The notes under the pieces are model-generated. The model had not been told where the DNA came from. It made no database searches and was given only the letters and a program-made list of their open reading frames with translations. Below, piece after piece: positions 28,543 to 41,367 of a DNA stretch of 64,000 nucleotides. The stretch comes from Paenalicyclobacillus ferrooxydans (GTDB taxonomy: Bacteria > Bacillota > Bacilli > Alicyclobacillales > Alicyclobacillaceae): NCBI RefSeq assembly GCF_001399675.1, contig NZ_LJCO01000069.1, positions 102,455-166,454 on the forward strand, written 5' to 3'. Position 1 is the stretch's first letter; each line of letters starts with the position of its first letter. The position numbers were made by a program, and so were the translations under genes.

Positions 28543-28800
28543 TCTTGTTGAACACCTCCATCCGCCGGTCACAGGGTGTGTCAAGTGCTCACATGATGTG
28601 GTCACATTGAGTCGATCATATCTTGAATTATGTCCATTTTATCGTACAGCATATCATGTGACTACTAGTACGAGCCTATGGAAGATGTGGTCGGCGTGAA
28701 TTTTAGCCCGTTCAGCGGGCTGGAAACTGAGGTTGCACAGCAATTCCTGGCGAGACACGTCGATGCGGGAGACATAACCCTACGTCCTGCTTTCTCATTC

Positions 28801-28809
28801 TGCTATAAT
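28801..28809 (+). promoter_or_regulatory. extended -10 promoter for upp
   Basis: TGCTATAAT is a perfect extended -10, 93 bp upstream of the upp ATG, with no clear -35. It is the only recognisable signal in the 359-bp gap between the divergent glycosyltransferase and upp genes. No PyrR-type leader was identified. Confidence 0.5.
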
Positions 28810-28901
28810 AACAGCGATGCTGAGCCTGTACGATGTGCGTGGTACTATGCAGATGGTACACAGTGCGCAGTCAGGATATCAGCAAAAAGGAGCGTGAAGG
28901 T

Positions 28902-29531
28902 ATGGGACAAGTCTATGTCCTTGACCATCCTTTAATTCAGCACAAACTCACATTTATCCGTGACAAAAGCACAGGAACCAAGGAATTTCGAAATCTGGTT
29001 CAGGAAGTTGCCATGTTGATGGCGTATGAAATCACCCGCGATCTCCCGCTGATCGAGGTTCAAACAGAAACTCCCGTTGCCACTGCAACGACAAAGGTGA
29101 TCGAAGGAAAAACACTCGCACTCGTACCCGTGCTTCGCGCCGGCCTTGGAATGGTCGATGGAATTTTGACCCTCATCCCAAACGCGAAGGTGGGCCATGT
29201 CGGTTTGTATCGCGATCCAGAAACGCTGCAACCCGTCGAGTACTACTGCAAATTGCCGCCTCATGTGGAGGAACGGGATGTGATCGTTGTCGATCCGATG
29301 CTCGCCACCGGCGGATCGGCCGCCGCCGCCATTACTGCTGTCAAGGAACGCGGTGCCACAGCCGTGAAGCTGATGTGTCTGGTCGCAGCACCGATTGGCG
29401 TTGAAAAGGTCCAAGAGGCGCACCCGGACGTCGATATCTATGTGGCCGCTGTGGATGAAAAGTTGAACGATCACGGTTACATCGTACCCGGACTCGGCGA
29501 CGCGGGGGACCGGTTGTTTGGCACTCGCTGA
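28902..29531 (+). CDS. upp: uracil phosphoribosyltransferase
   Basis: Salvages uracil to UMP with PRPP. The 209-residue protein is full length, with [15 protein letters not shown] at the N-terminus, the PRPP loop [13 protein letters not shown] and the uracil-binding C-terminus [19 protein letters not shown] at 28902 follows AAAAAGGAG at about 9 bp. In B. subtilis upp lies between glyA and the atp operon; here the envelope block has been inserted before it and wecB plus a thiolase after it. Confidence 0.97.
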   Translation: MGQVYVLDHPLIQHKLTFIRDKSTGTKEFRNLVQEVAMLMAYEITRDLPLIEVQTETPVATATTKVIEGKTLALVPVLRAGLGMVDGILTLIPNAKVGHVGLYRDPETLQPVEYYCKLPPHVEERDVIVVDPMLATGGSAAAAITAVKERGATAVKLMCLVAAPIGVEKVQEAHPDVDIYVAAVDEKLNDHGYIVPGLGDAGDRLFGTR

Positions 29532-29702
29532 CGGCCTTGGCGCTGCTTGACTGGCGGCCGTTGGGTTGCTGTTAAACCGCCGCCATTGCACGGTGCCGTC
29601 GCATGGTGCTGCAATCAGCTGTCCGCTGCTTGACGGCCAAATTTGGCCGACCGTCGCTCGATTTTATCCATTGTTACCCGCTGACCTGAGGAGGAAACCT
29701 GC

Positions 29703-30845
29703 TTGGCTCGAGAAAAAGTTCGCGTGATGACCGTGTTTGGTACCCGTCCAGAGGCTGTCAAAATGGCACCGCTGGTGAAAGTCCTGGAGCAAAACCCATT
29801 CATCGAATCGCTCGTATGCGTCACAGCGCAGCATCGCGAGATGTTGGATCAAGTCCTTGAGGTCTTCAACGTCCATCCAGACGACGATCTCGATATTATG
29901 GAACCAAGCCAGTCGCTTGGCACCATCACGCGCAAGGCGCTTGAAGGTTTGGAGACGGTGATTGCACAGCGCAAGCCGGATATTGTTCTGGTACACGGCG
30001 ACACCACGACGACACTTGCAGCCGCACTCGCCGCCTTTTATCAGCAGGTGAAGATTGGTCACGTCGAGGCTGGACTTCGTACGTACGACAAGTACAGCCC
30101 ATTTCCTGAGGAAATGAACCGTCAATTGGCGGACGTCTTGACGGATCTGTTTTTTGCACCCACGTCCTGGGCAGCGGGAAACCTTTACCGGGAAGCAAAA
30201 CCGGAGGAAAATGTGTTTATCACCGGTAATACCGCAGTGGATGCGATGGCAACGACGGTACGTCAACAGTACCATCATGAGGTTCTCGACAGTATTCCGG
30301 ACGGGACGAGGATTGTCTATATGACCTCACACCGCCGTGAGAATCTGGGCGAACCACTCGGCAACATCTGCCGGGCGGCCCGACGGTTGGTGGATGCGCA
30401 CCCTGATGTTCACCTCATCTACCCGATGCATCTCAATCCGAGTGTCCGGGAAACAGCAGTCAGTGTCCTTGGCGGACACGACAGGATCCATCTGATTGAA
30501 CCGCTCGGCGTCATTGACAACCACAACTTCATGTCGCGAAGCACGCTCATCTTGACCGACTCTGGCGGCATCCAGGAAGAAGCCCCATCTCTCGGCGTTC
30601 CCGTGCTCGTCATGCGGGACACGACGGAGCGACCTGAAGGTGTCGAGGCGGGCACCCTGCGCCTCGTCGGTACAGATGAGGAGGCCATTTACAACAATGG
30701 CTACGAACTCCTGAACGATGAAGCGGTTTATCAAGATATGGCCGGACGCAAGAACCCGTATGGGGACGGGCATGCGTCGGAACGGATCGCAGAAGCCATC
30801 CTGTATCACTTTGGCATGGGCGAGAAGCCAGCCACTTTTGAATAG
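29703..30845 (+). CDS. wecB: UDP-N-acetylglucosamine 2-epimerase (non-hydrolysing)
   Basis: Interconverts UDP-GlcNAc and UDP-ManNAc, supplying ManNAc for wall teichoic acid linkage units and related polymers (mnaA in bacilli). Motifs include TVFGTRPEAVKMAPL, HGDTTTTLAAA, HVEAGLRTYDKYSPFPEE, the HRRENLGEPL helix and SDSGGIQEEAPSLGVP. The length of 380 is typical. Start TTG follows CTGAGGAGG. Its position between upp and atp fits other Bacillales. Confidence 0.95.
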   Translation: MAREKVRVMTVFGTRPEAVKMAPLVKVLEQNPFIESLVCVTAQHREMLDQVLEVFNVHPDDDLDIMEPSQSLGTITRKALEGLETVIAQRKPDIVLVHGDTTTTLAAALAAFYQQVKIGHVEAGLRTYDKYSPFPEEMNRQLADVLTDLFFAPTSWAAGNLYREAKPEENVFITGNTAVDAMATTVRQQYHHEVLDSIPDGTRIVYMTSHRRENLGEPLGNICRAARRLVDAHPDVHLIYPMHLNPSVRETAVSVLGGHDRIHLIEPLGVIDNHNFMSRSTLILTDSGGIQEEAPSLGVPVLVMRDTTERPEGVEAGTLRLVGTDEEAIYNNGYELLNDEAVYQDMAGRKNPYGDGHASERIAEAILYHFGMGEKPATFE

Positions 30846-30925
30846 AATCGATTAGACCTTTGTGGCCGGACGCGGTGTAAGTCATTGCGATCGGCCACAC
30901 GGGGTCCACTGAAGGGGGATTTCAC

Positions 30926-32110
30926 ATGGCAAGCGAGGTTGTGATTGTAAGCGCTGTCCGAACTGCGATAGGAAACTTTATGGGTTCACTCGCTCCCCTA
31001 TCCGCAACAGAGCTAGGGGCAATTGTGGTCGACGAAGCGTTAAAACGGGCTGGTCTTGATAAATCTGAAGTCGACGAAGTGATCCTCGGCAACGTGCTTC
31101 AGGCTGGACTCGGTCAGAATCCTGCCCGCCAGGCGGCCATCAAGGCGGGCCTTGCCGACGAGATCCCATCGATGACGGTCAATAAGGTTTGCGGATCCGG
31201 TTTGAAAGCCGTGATGCTGGCCGCGTCTGCAGTCAAAGCTGGTGACGGGGAAGCCTTTGTTGCAGGCGGTATGGAGAGTATGAGCAACGCGCCGTACCTC
31301 CTTCCGGGTGCCCGCAGCGGCTATCGAATGGGGAATCAGCAGGTGGTCGACAGCATGATCAAGGACGGCCTCTGGTGCGCCTTCTGCGACACGCACATGG
31401 GCATCACCGCCGAGAATATCGCGGACAAGTACAGCCTCACCCGCAACGAGCAGGATGAATTCGCCGCACAAAGTCAACAGCGCGCAGAGGCCGCCATCAA
31501 GTCCGGCCGGTTCAAGGATGAGATTGTGCCTGTGATGATTCCACAGCGCAAGGGCGATCCGATTGCCTTCGACACCGACGAATTCCCACGCGCCGGAACG
31601 ACGGTGGACACCTTGGGCAAACTGCGCCCTGCGTTCAAGAAAGACGGTACAGTCACCGCTGGAAACGCATCCGGCATCAATGACGGTGCCGCAGCGCTCG
31701 TCGTAATGAGTGCAGAGAAGGCTGCGAAGCTCGGACTGAAACCGCTGGCTCGCATTCTCGGCTACGGTAGTGCCGGTGTCGATCCCGCTGTGATGGGCCT
31801 CGGCCCCATCAACGCAACCCGCAAGGCACTGAAAAACGCAGGCCTCGAGTTGTCGGACATCGAGCTCATTGAGGCCAATGAGGCGTTTGCCGCTCAGTCA
31901 CTCGGCGTCGCACGCGAGCTCGGATTCAACAACGAGATCTTGAACGTAAACGGTGGAGCCCTCGCGCTCGGTCACCCGATTGGCGCGAGCGGTGCCCGCA
32001 TCCTGGTCACCCTCTTGCACGAAATGGCCAAGCGTGAAAACCGATACGGCCTCGCCACGCTCTGCATCGGCGGCGGCCAGGGCGTTGCGATGGTCGTCGA
32101 GCGCATCTGA
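30926..32110 (+). CDS. acetyl-CoA C-acetyltransferase (thiolase II)
   Basis: A biosynthetic-type thiolase, 394 residues, condensing two acetyl-CoA to acetoacetyl-CoA or the reverse. The acyl-carrying Cys89 is in [12 protein letters not shown], the catalytic His in GHPIGASG near 350 and the proton-donor Cys in CIGGGQG near 380. The ATG follows GAAGGGGG. Thiolase is not usual between wecB and atp in B. subtilis; no 3-hydroxybutyryl-CoA pathway partners are nearby. Thioester specificity (acetoacetyl versus longer chains) cannot be read from sequence alone. Confidence 0.93.
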   Translation: MASEVVIVSAVRTAIGNFMGSLAPLSATELGAIVVDEALKRAGLDKSEVDEVILGNVLQAGLGQNPARQAAIKAGLADEIPSMTVNKVCGSGLKAVMLAASAVKAGDGEAFVAGGMESMSNAPYLLPGARSGYRMGNQQVVDSMIKDGLWCAFCDTHMGITAENIADKYSLTRNEQDEFAAQSQQRAEAAIKSGRFKDEIVPVMIPQRKGDPIAFDTDEFPRAGTTVDTLGKLRPAFKKDGTVTAGNASGINDGAAALVVMSAEKAAKLGLKPLARILGYGSAGVDPAVMGLGPINATRKALKNAGLELSDIELIEANEAFAAQSLGVARELGFNNEILNVNGGALALGHPIGASGARILVTLLHEMAKRENRYGLATLCIGGGQGVAMVVERI

Positions 32111-32143
32111 CGTTTGGGGCATCAGCACCCAGGGGCTCTGTTG

Positions 32144-32215
32144 GAATGGACCGGCTTGGGTTGGCTTGGGTCGGCAGGGTCGGCAGGGGTAGAATTGGAC
32201 CGGCAGGGTCGGCTT
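32144..32215. repeat. short GGCTTGGGTCGGCAGG repeats
   Basis: Several overlapping copies of GGCTTGG and GGTCGGCAGGG follow the thiolase gene. Confidence 0.6.
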
Positions 32216-32289
32216 GGGGCTCCCGGGTGCTGATTTGCTTCATGGAACGGACACTGACACAACAAGAAAAGACGCAACGAGAACGGCCG

Positions 32290-32482
32290 CAACAAGGGAC
32301 AAATGTTCCCTTATCAGCTGCATTCTAGCTCGATCCGCTCCAATAACGCCCGTTCTTTCCCTTATGCCGCCAAATCTGACCCTACGGGGGCCGGGGTGCC
32401 GACATAGCGAACAGTTTTTCCTCTATAACTCTCCGCTCTATCCCCGTTTGGCATCATAGCGAACAAATTTTCCCCAATTTTC
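32290..32482. repeat. four-box phased palindrome cassette C (51-61-51/52)
   Basis: Boxes TTCCCTTA (32306), TTCCCTTA (32357), TTCCTCTA (32418, after AGCGAACAG) and TTCCCCAA (about 32470, after AGCGAACAAA) are all in plus orientation. Distances are 51, 61 and 51-52 bp. The first box forms a wider inverted repeat, AAGGGA and TCCCTT around CAAATGT. Confidence 0.75.
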
Positions 32483-32589
32483 TGTGGTCATGCCTCCGAC
32501 TCGGTCCAGAGGCGCCCATCCATACGGGGCCGCTGTCGCGGCTGCGGCAGGCGTACCTCGTGTGTGCCGATACTCCGCCTTGGCCTCAT

Positions 32590-32715
32590 TTCGCGGTTAA
32601 GCCGCACCCACCGCACCCACCGCACCCACCGCACCCACCGCACCTCACCGCACCTCACCGCACCTCACCGCACCTCACCGCACCTCACCGCACCCACCGC
32701 ACCGCACCTCACCAG
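32590..32715. repeat. CGCACCCAC / CGCACCTCAC minisatellite
   Basis: Four 9-bp units (CGCACCCAC) run into five or more 10-bp units (CGCACCTCAC). No gene is visible between the thiolase gene and atpZ (1.15 kb); that gap holds cassette C, this repeat, the hairpin at 32772 and the atp promoter. Confidence 0.85.
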
Positions 32716-32771
32716 GTCCGTCCCAACTTGTGCCGTTCCATCGCCAGATTGCTTAAGTTAACAGTGGAAGG

Positions 32772-32796
32772 CAGGCCGTACGGCCTGCCAACCAAT
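32772..32796. terminator. GGCAGGCC hairpin, dispersed copy
   Basis: GGCAGGCCG and CGGCCTGCC pair around a TA centre, flanked by GTGGAA and AACCAA. The same flanks occur at 41695-41730. It may end thiolase transcription, but the tail has no T tract. Confidence 0.5.
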
Positions 32797-32975
32797 CGTT
32801 GCTTTTCAATGGCGTTGTACCCTTGGTGCGTCGGAAACGCGCAATTGTCCCCAGAGAAATAGTTTTTATGCCTAGATGTTTACGGAATGCGAGGCTGAAA
32901 TTGGGGGAAATATAACAGATATGTGTAAATTAACTCCTTCAAACCGTCTGAGGGGGTCGAAAATCGTAGAGTTTC

Positions 32976-33005
32976 GTTGACACGCATTTTTGGGCTAGTG
33001 TACTA
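32976..33005 (+). promoter_or_regulatory. sigma-A type promoter for the atp operon
   Basis: A perfect TTGACA (32976-32981), an 18-bp spacer and TACTAT (33000-33005). The 250-bp stretch from here to atpZ has no repeats and could be a leader; it contains GTTTCGCCCTGTGAAAC-type inverted elements near 33043. Confidence 0.6.
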
Positions 33006-33260
33006 TTATTCAGGGTTCCCGTATTTCACGTAGGAAATTGGTGTTTCGCCCTGTGAAACAGACTGGCGAGGGAAGCAGTTAGAACAGGCCTGTTTCAGAA
33101 ACACCGAATGCTGTCGGCATTCCGACATCTTGCATTTTTCCGCTTTATGACAGGGTGCGTGAAATGGGCAGGCTCATCGAGCCTGGGGAATCGCGTTCAC
33201 TGACCGCTACGCTGGCGCGTGCCGCTCTACAATGTCCCTCTCGGTATTTCACGTTGGGTG

Positions 33261-33506
33261 GTGTACAAAGTAGAAAAAAAAGAACCTCCTCAATCTGGGA
33301 CCAGTATGTGGAAAACGTTTGCAGTGTATTCGGGAGCGATGTTCCAATTCGGAGCCTGTATGGTTATTTTCGGCTACCTTGGACACCGCCTTTCGTCGCG
33401 TATCCACCATACGTGGCCAACAATTGCGGGAGTTGTGTTCGGCGTCATCGTAGGCTCGTCCGGAATCGCGTTTCTCGCCAAACAGATTTTGGGAGACAAG
33501 CCATGA
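33261..33506 (+). CDS. atpZ: AtpZ/AtpI family protein, first small membrane gene of the atp operon
   Basis: A small protein with two membrane helices (AVYSGAMFQFGACMVIFGYLG and TIAGVVFGVIVGSSGIAFLA) and a conserved Gly-rich first helix, of the AtpZ/AtpQ family that in bacilli may help import Mg2+ or assemble F0. GTG at 33261 gives about 20 residues before helix 1; ATG at 33306 leaves only four, and neither has a good ribosome site, so the start is uncertain. The stop overlaps atpI (ATGA). Confidence 0.7.
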   Translation: MYKVEKKEPPQSGTSMWKTFAVYSGAMFQFGACMVIFGYLGHRLSSRIHHTWPTIAGVVFGVIVGSSGIAFLAKQILGDKP

Positions 33507-33895
33507 CTCAAGACCGTTTGAACGCCAGGCTTCGTGCAACTAAATTGTGGGGACTCGCCTTTATCGTGCTAACCGTTATCGCTTGGATCGCGATTCGGGG
33601 GTTGCACCAACTCATTGGTGGTCTCTTCATAGGGGAACTAGGTGGGGCCTATGTGCTCGTCAGCTTGATTGGCCAAGGCCATCGCAACGACGACATGGAA
33701 GGCACAGCCTTGTTCGCGTCCGGAATGCTCGGGATGTTTACGCGAATCATTGCACTGGTCATTGTAATGGTTGTAGCTGAACATTGGCGGACCTATTTCA
33801 ATCCCTATACCGCACTGGTCGGCTATCTACTTGGGTTTGTCTTCGTCGTTGCGGGCCTCTATGGGTTTGCCAAGAGCCGAAAAACCGACTCTTAA
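33503..33895 (+). CDS. atpI: ATP synthase protein I
   Basis: A 130-residue hydrophobic protein with four predicted helices and an Arg/Lys-rich N-terminus, placed directly before atpB. AtpI proteins assist c-ring assembly. The family is weakly conserved, so the assignment rests mainly on position, length and topology. The ATG overlaps the atpZ stop, with GGGAG upstream. Confidence 0.8.
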   Translation: MTQDRLNARLRATKLWGLAFIVLTVIAWIAIRGLHQLIGGLFIGELGGAYVLVSLIGQGHRNDDMEGTALFASGMLGMFTRIIALVIVMVVAEHWRTYFNPYTALVGYLLGFVFVVAGLYGFAKSRKTDS

Positions 33896-33912
33896 GCGAA
33901 GAGGGTGAGAAA

Positions 33913-34677
33913 ATGCCTAATTTTCCTGTGCTGTTTGGGAATACCGCATTTCCAGTCAATTTGGTCGCCATCGGTACAATCATTTTCACGGGACTAGTGG
34001 TCCTTGTGTTGATGCGTGTGGCGGTTGCCAAGATGGATATGCGGCGCCCAAGGGGTATGCAGAACTTTGTCGAATGGGCTCTTGACTTTACGAGGAACAT
34101 GGCGAGAGATACCATGCCGACGGAGAGTGCAGTGCGCTTTGTTTTACCGCTTGCATTCTTCACCTTGTTCTTTCTGTTTATCGCCAACTGGCTCGGTCTG
34201 ATTGTGACCATCGGGGTCAAACTGCATCATCCTATCCCGTGGTTAGGGTTGACTGCAGCGAAACTGGCGACAACAAAGGGAGACGTTCTGTTCTTTGACT
34301 CCCCGACTGCCAACATGAGTGTTGCTCTGGGGTTGGCCGTGCTGGTTTGGCTTATCAGCCATGCCCGTGGACTACGCCACCCGAAGCTGTGGTTCCGCCA
34401 CTTCTTTTCTCCGTCCCCGCTGGGGTTGTTGGAAGAAATCACGAACCCGCTCACGCACGGTATGCGTCTTTTCGGCAACATTTTTGCTGGCGAAGCGCTG
34501 CTGACCGTGATGTTGCAAGCCCCGTTCGCGCTGGGGTGGATTCCGTGGACCCTTCCGCTGATTCTGGTGTGGTTGCTTTACGCCGGGTTCGTTGCTTCGG
34601 TGCAAGCGTATGTGTTCTCGGTCTTGCTGTGTTTGTATATCGGCAACAAGTCTTTTGAAGGTCACGCGCACTCTTGA
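33913..34677 (+). CDS. atpB: ATP synthase F0 subunit a
   Basis: The 254-residue stator channel subunit. The essential arginine lies in the HGMRLFGNIFAGEALLTV helix, and the C-terminal helix carries GFVASVQAYVFSVLLCLYIG (the Gln-containing proton path). ATG at 33913 follows GAGGGTGAG; the longer frame through atpI is discarded. Confidence 0.96.
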   Translation: MPNFPVLFGNTAFPVNLVAIGTIIFTGLVVLVLMRVAVAKMDMRRPRGMQNFVEWALDFTRNMARDTMPTESAVRFVLPLAFFTLFFLFIANWLGLIVTIGVKLHHPIPWLGLTAAKLATTKGDVLFFDSPTANMSVALGLAVLVWLISHARGLRHPKLWFRHFFSPSPLGLLEEITNPLTHGMRLFGNIFAGEALLTVMLQAPFALGWIPWTLPLILVWLLYAGFVASVQAYVFSVLLCLYIGNKSFEGHAHS

Positions 34678-34847
34678 GGCAAGTCTTCGATGAGGCGTGA
34701 CATGTGAAATTGGTGTCGAAACAGAACGAAAAAGGTTTCAGAGAAACTGCGCAATCAATGCGCAGCTGAACCCTCTCTTACACACCATCTCTTACACCCA
34801 TAATGTGCACAAAATACAGGGGCACAACTCAAGGAGGATAACTTCGA

Positions 34848-35108
34848 ATGAATGCAGCGAACAATTTGTTGTATATCAAGGCAATGTTTGACATCGCGGC
34901 AGGACTTTTGCTCGGTATGGGCGCACTTGGTTCCGGTGTTGGTGACGGCTTGGTTATGAGCAAGTACGTCGAAGGAATCTCTCGTCAACCAGAAGCACGT
35001 GGTCAAATCTTTGCTGGTTCGATTCTTGGTATTGCGTTTGTCGAAGCTTTCCCGGTTATCGCGATGGCTTTCGGCATCATCATCTTGTTTGGCTCGGGTC
35101 AACTGTAA
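34848..35108 (+). CDS. atpE: ATP synthase F0 subunit c
   Basis: An 86-residue hairpin of two helices. The cytoplasmic loop is SRQPEARGQ, and the ion-carrying Glu66 lies in GIAFVEAFPVIAMAF. Nothing marks it as Na+-type (no Gln/Ser ligands seen), so proton coupling is expected. The N-terminal helix has the glycine-rich GMGALGSGVGDG. The ATG follows CAAGGAGGA, one of the best ribosome sites in the operon, as expected for the multicopy subunit. The 170-bp atpB-atpE gap has no gene. Confidence 0.97.
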   Translation: MNAANNLLYIKAMFDIAAGLLLGMGALGSGVGDGLVMSKYVEGISRQPEARGQIFAGSILGIAFVEAFPVIAMAFGIIILFGSGQL

Positions 35109-35163
35109 GCCGCGTCATCTCGTCGAAACGAGGATCAATCTGTTAGAGAAGGGAGTGGCGTAG

Positions 35164-35642
35164 TTGTTCGAGCTAGGTACGTTTATATTCTCGATTATCG
35201 CGTTCCTCCTCATGTTCTGGATTGTCTCGCACTTCGGGTTTAAGCCCATCGCGAGAATGCTGGAACAGCGAAGAGCGCACGTGACCTCGCAAATAGAAGA
35301 TGCTGAAAAAGGACGCTTGGAAGCAGAAGCTATTTTGGCCGAACAGAGACGTCTGCTTGAAGAAGCGAAGAATGAAGCTCGCGCCATTATGGACGCAGCA
35401 CGAGCACGTGCTGACGAACAGGCACAGCAACTTATCCATGCCGCTCAGGCAGAATCCGAGCGCGTTCTGGCTGACGGTCGTGAGTTGATTGAACGCGAGC
35501 GCAACGAAGCCCTTGCATCTGTGATGGATCAGGTCGCAAAGCTTACGGTTGAGCTTACGACGAAGCTCCTGCAAAACCACGTCACGGAGCAGCTTCAGCA
35601 GGACATGTTAGCCGAAGCGGAAAAGCGCATAGGTGAATTGGT

Positions 35643-35646
<4 letters not shown>
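35164..35646 (+). CDS. atpF: ATP synthase F0 subunit b
   Basis: A 160-residue stator stalk. One N-terminal membrane helix (residues 4-24, FIFSIIAFLLMFWIVSHFGF) is followed by a long charged Ala/Glu/Arg-rich coiled coil to the C-terminus. TTG start after GAAGGGAG. The stop overlaps atpH (ATGA). Confidence 0.95.
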
Positions 35647-37711
<2,065 letters not shown>

Positions 37712-37817
37712 GACTAGGGCAAGCCTACGAAGCTGTGGCTTCGAAGCGAAGAGAAGTGCGCGTTCCCGATGGGCACTCCCATCGGGTGCGGACAACCCCG
37801 AAAAGGTGGTGAACTGA

Positions 37818-38678
37818 GTGCCACAGAACGCAAGGGATATTAAGCGGCGTATTACCAGCTTTAAGAAAACCGCGCAGATCACCAAGGCCATGGAAATGGT
37901 TGCGGCGGCCAAACTGCGCCGCGTGCAGGAAGCTGTGCAGTTGTCGAAGCCATACCTGGCTAAGATGACTGAGATGCTCGCTGACATCGCTGAATCCGCG
38001 CGTTGGATCAAGCATCCACTGCTTGCACAGCGTCCGGTTAAGAAAACTGGTTACCTTGTGATTTCTTCAGACAGAGGCTTGACAGGACCGTACAATTCAC
38101 AGGTCATTCGGCAAGCGCTGATGGAGTTTCGCAAGAAGGATAAATCAACGTACACCATTTATGCAGTCGGCCGTAAGGGTCGTGACTTCTTCCGTCGCCA
38201 GGGTTACCCGATCGGCGGAGAGATTACCGGATTGCCTGATTCCCCGACGTACGGGAGTGTGCGGCCGTTAGCCGAGCAGATTGTCGAAGCATACGCGAAC
38301 CAGGAGTTTGACGAGCTGTATCTCGTCTATAACGAATTCGTCAATGCCGTGACGCAGACCCCGGTCATCAAAAAGGTCCTCCCCTTGTCGGGTGTGACCA
38401 ACGGTGAGAAACGGAAGTCACCACAGTACTTGTTTGAACCAGGCCCTGAAGCTGTGTTTGAACGACTGTTGCCCCGCTACGCTGAGACATTAGTGTACCA
38501 GGCTGTTCTCGACGCGAAAGCGAGCGAACACGGTGCCAGTATGACAGCGATGGGCAACGCGACAGAAGCGGCGTCAGAGATGATTGATGACTTGACGTTG
38601 GTTCTGAACCGCGCCCGTCAGGCCGCGATTACGACGCAGATCGTCGAAATTGTCGGCGGCGCAGAAGCACTCAAGTAA
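37818..38678 (+). CDS. atpG: ATP synthase F1 subunit gamma
   Basis: The 286-residue rotor shaft. The N-terminal helix RDIKRRITSFKKTAQITKAM and the C-terminal helix with MTAMGNATEAASEMIDDLTL form the coiled coil. GTG start after AAAAGGTGGTGAAC. Confidence 0.97.
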   Translation: MPQNARDIKRRITSFKKTAQITKAMEMVAAAKLRRVQEAVQLSKPYLAKMTEMLADIAESARWIKHPLLAQRPVKKTGYLVISSDRGLTGPYNSQVIRQALMEFRKKDKSTYTIYAVGRKGRDFFRRQGYPIGGEITGLPDSPTYGSVRPLAEQIVEAYANQEFDELYLVYNEFVNAVTQTPVIKKVLPLSGVTNGEKRKSPQYLFEPGPEAVFERLLPRYAETLVYQAVLDAKASEHGASMTAMGNATEAASEMIDDLTLVLNRARQAAITTQIVEIVGGAEALK

Positions 38679-38694
38679 CTGTCGACTTGAATTT

Positions 38695-40244
<1,550 letters not shown>

Positions 40245-40289
40245 TGTCTGTGGAGTGTGCAGATCGGTGATGGCGGGGTGACCCGCGAG

Positions 40290-40487
40290 AGGCCATGTGG
40301 TGCTGGCATGCAGGCTGTGTGGTGCTGGTGCTGGCATGGAGGCTGTGAAGTGCTGGTGCCGGCATGTAGGCTGTGTGGTATTAACATGCAGGCTGTGTGG
40401 TGCTGGTGCCGACATGGAGACTGTGTGGTGCTGGTGCCGGTATGTAGGCTGTGTGGTATTAACATGCAGGCTGGAAGTGCTGACATG
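40290..40487. repeat. 78-bp higher-order minisatellite between atpD and atpC
   Basis: Units of 28 bp (GGCTGTGTGGTGCTGGTGCC plus GGCATGTA), 28 bp and 22 bp (GGCTGTGTGGTATTAACATG plus CA) repeat in the order 28-28-22, more than twice. They separate atpD from atpC by 317 bp. No promoter or terminator is evident, so atpC must be read through the repeat or have an unseen promoter. Confidence 0.85.
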
Positions 40488-40561
40488 GCTGCTCTCTCGT
40501 TTGGGGAACCTACCGCTCTGATCTCACCCCAATCACGCGTCATGCCGGAGGTGAGAACGGC

Positions 40562-40990
40562 TTGAGTACGACCTTATTGGAAGTTGTGACTCCGGAGAGA
40601 ATGCTTCTCTCAGAGGACGTCAACATGATTATCATCCGCACTGGCGGCGGGGAACTTGGCATTCTGCCAAGGCATACGGCGCTCGCAGCCACCGTGAAAC
40701 CTGGCGTCATCCAGGTGAGATTCCCGGATGGGGAGGACTTCATCCACACGACTGGCGGGTTTCTGCAGGTGTTGCCGGACAAGATCACTATTCTTGCCGA
40801 CGCAGCTGAGTTGGCTTCACAGATCGATCTCGAGCGCGCCGAACGCGCCAAGACACGCGCTGAACAGCGTCTGAACCAGCGCGACAGTATCGATGTTGCT
40901 CGGGCCGAGATGGCATTGCAGCGCGCTCTGAACCGGATCGAAACGGCACAGAGAGCGCATCAACCTGGCACACGGGTCACCAATCGGTAA
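40562..40990 (+). CDS. atpC: ATP synthase F1 subunit epsilon
   Basis: A 142-residue regulatory subunit with the N-terminal beta barrel (LEVVTPERMLLSEDVNMI, ELGILPRHTALAATVKPG) and a C-terminal helical hairpin (EAERA-type, here LERAERAKTRAEQRL). The hairpin can lock the rotor at low ATP. TTG start after CCGGAGGTGAG. It has a normal length despite the repeat-filled gap before it. Confidence 0.95.
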   Translation: MSTTLLEVVTPERMLLSEDVNMIIIRTGGGELGILPRHTALAATVKPGVIQVRFPDGEDFIHTTGGFLQVLPDKITILADAAELASQIDLERAERAKTRAEQRLNQRDSIDVARAEMALQRALNRIETAQRAHQPGTRVTNR

Positions 40991-40991
40991 T

Positions 40992-41062
40992 TTGTTGCTC
41001 AGTTGGTGTTTGTGAGGCCAGTTGGTGTTTGTGAGTTCAGTTGATGTTTGTGATTTGAGTTG
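40992..41062. repeat. CAGTTGGTGTTTGTGAG short repeat
   Basis: Three imperfect 19-bp copies follow the atpC stop codon. Confidence 0.7.
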
Positions 41063-41140
41063 CAACGCGTCAGCTTCGCGGTTTATCGTTTCGGATGCTC
41101 GCGCGGGAGCATATCGAACGTTCACGATGAAGTGGCGGTT

Positions 41141-41195
41141 AAGTGGCGATTAGACGAGTTCTGACGATCTCGCTCTAGTCCGCCACTTTTTTGTG
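41141..41195 (+). terminator. Rho-independent terminator of the atp operon
   Basis: AAGTGGCG (41141-41148) pairs with CGCCACTT (41181-41188), an inner stem ATTAGA-CGAG/CTCGCTCTAGT extends it, and a run of T residues follows (41187-41192). It lies 150 bp after atpC. Confidence 0.8.
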
Positions 41196-41234
41196 TGTTG
41201 TGGGGCTTGTGGGGCTCCGCCCGAGCGGCCAGAG

Positions 41235-41316
41235 TTGAACTCAGTTCCCTTTAAGCAGCCGATTAAGCGGCCGACTCTGGGGCCCACGGACGTGTAGCGG
41301 AACTCAGTTCCGCTAG
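41235..41316. repeat. two solitary GGAACTCAGTTCC palindromes
   Basis: GAACTCAGTTC at 41237-41247 and a perfect 21-bp palindrome at 41295-41315, with 10-base arms TAGCGGAACT and AGTTCCGCTA around one central C. The second is the most perfect copy of the box family. They lie just upstream of cassette D. Confidence 0.85.
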
Positions 41317-41367
41317 CGAGCAGGGTGATGCTCGTGGATGCACCTCAGCGCCTTGATAGGTTCCACA

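Noticed and set aside
30846..30905. Terminator after wecB (TGTGGCCG and CGGCCACA)
   Set aside because: The arms are separated by about 24 bases and no T tract follows, so it was not called.
32107..33260. Prophage or transposon remnant in the 1.1-kb thiolase-atpZ gap
   Set aside because: Only repeats, a cassette, a hairpin and a promoter are visible; no integrase or transposase fragments and no terminal inverted repeats.
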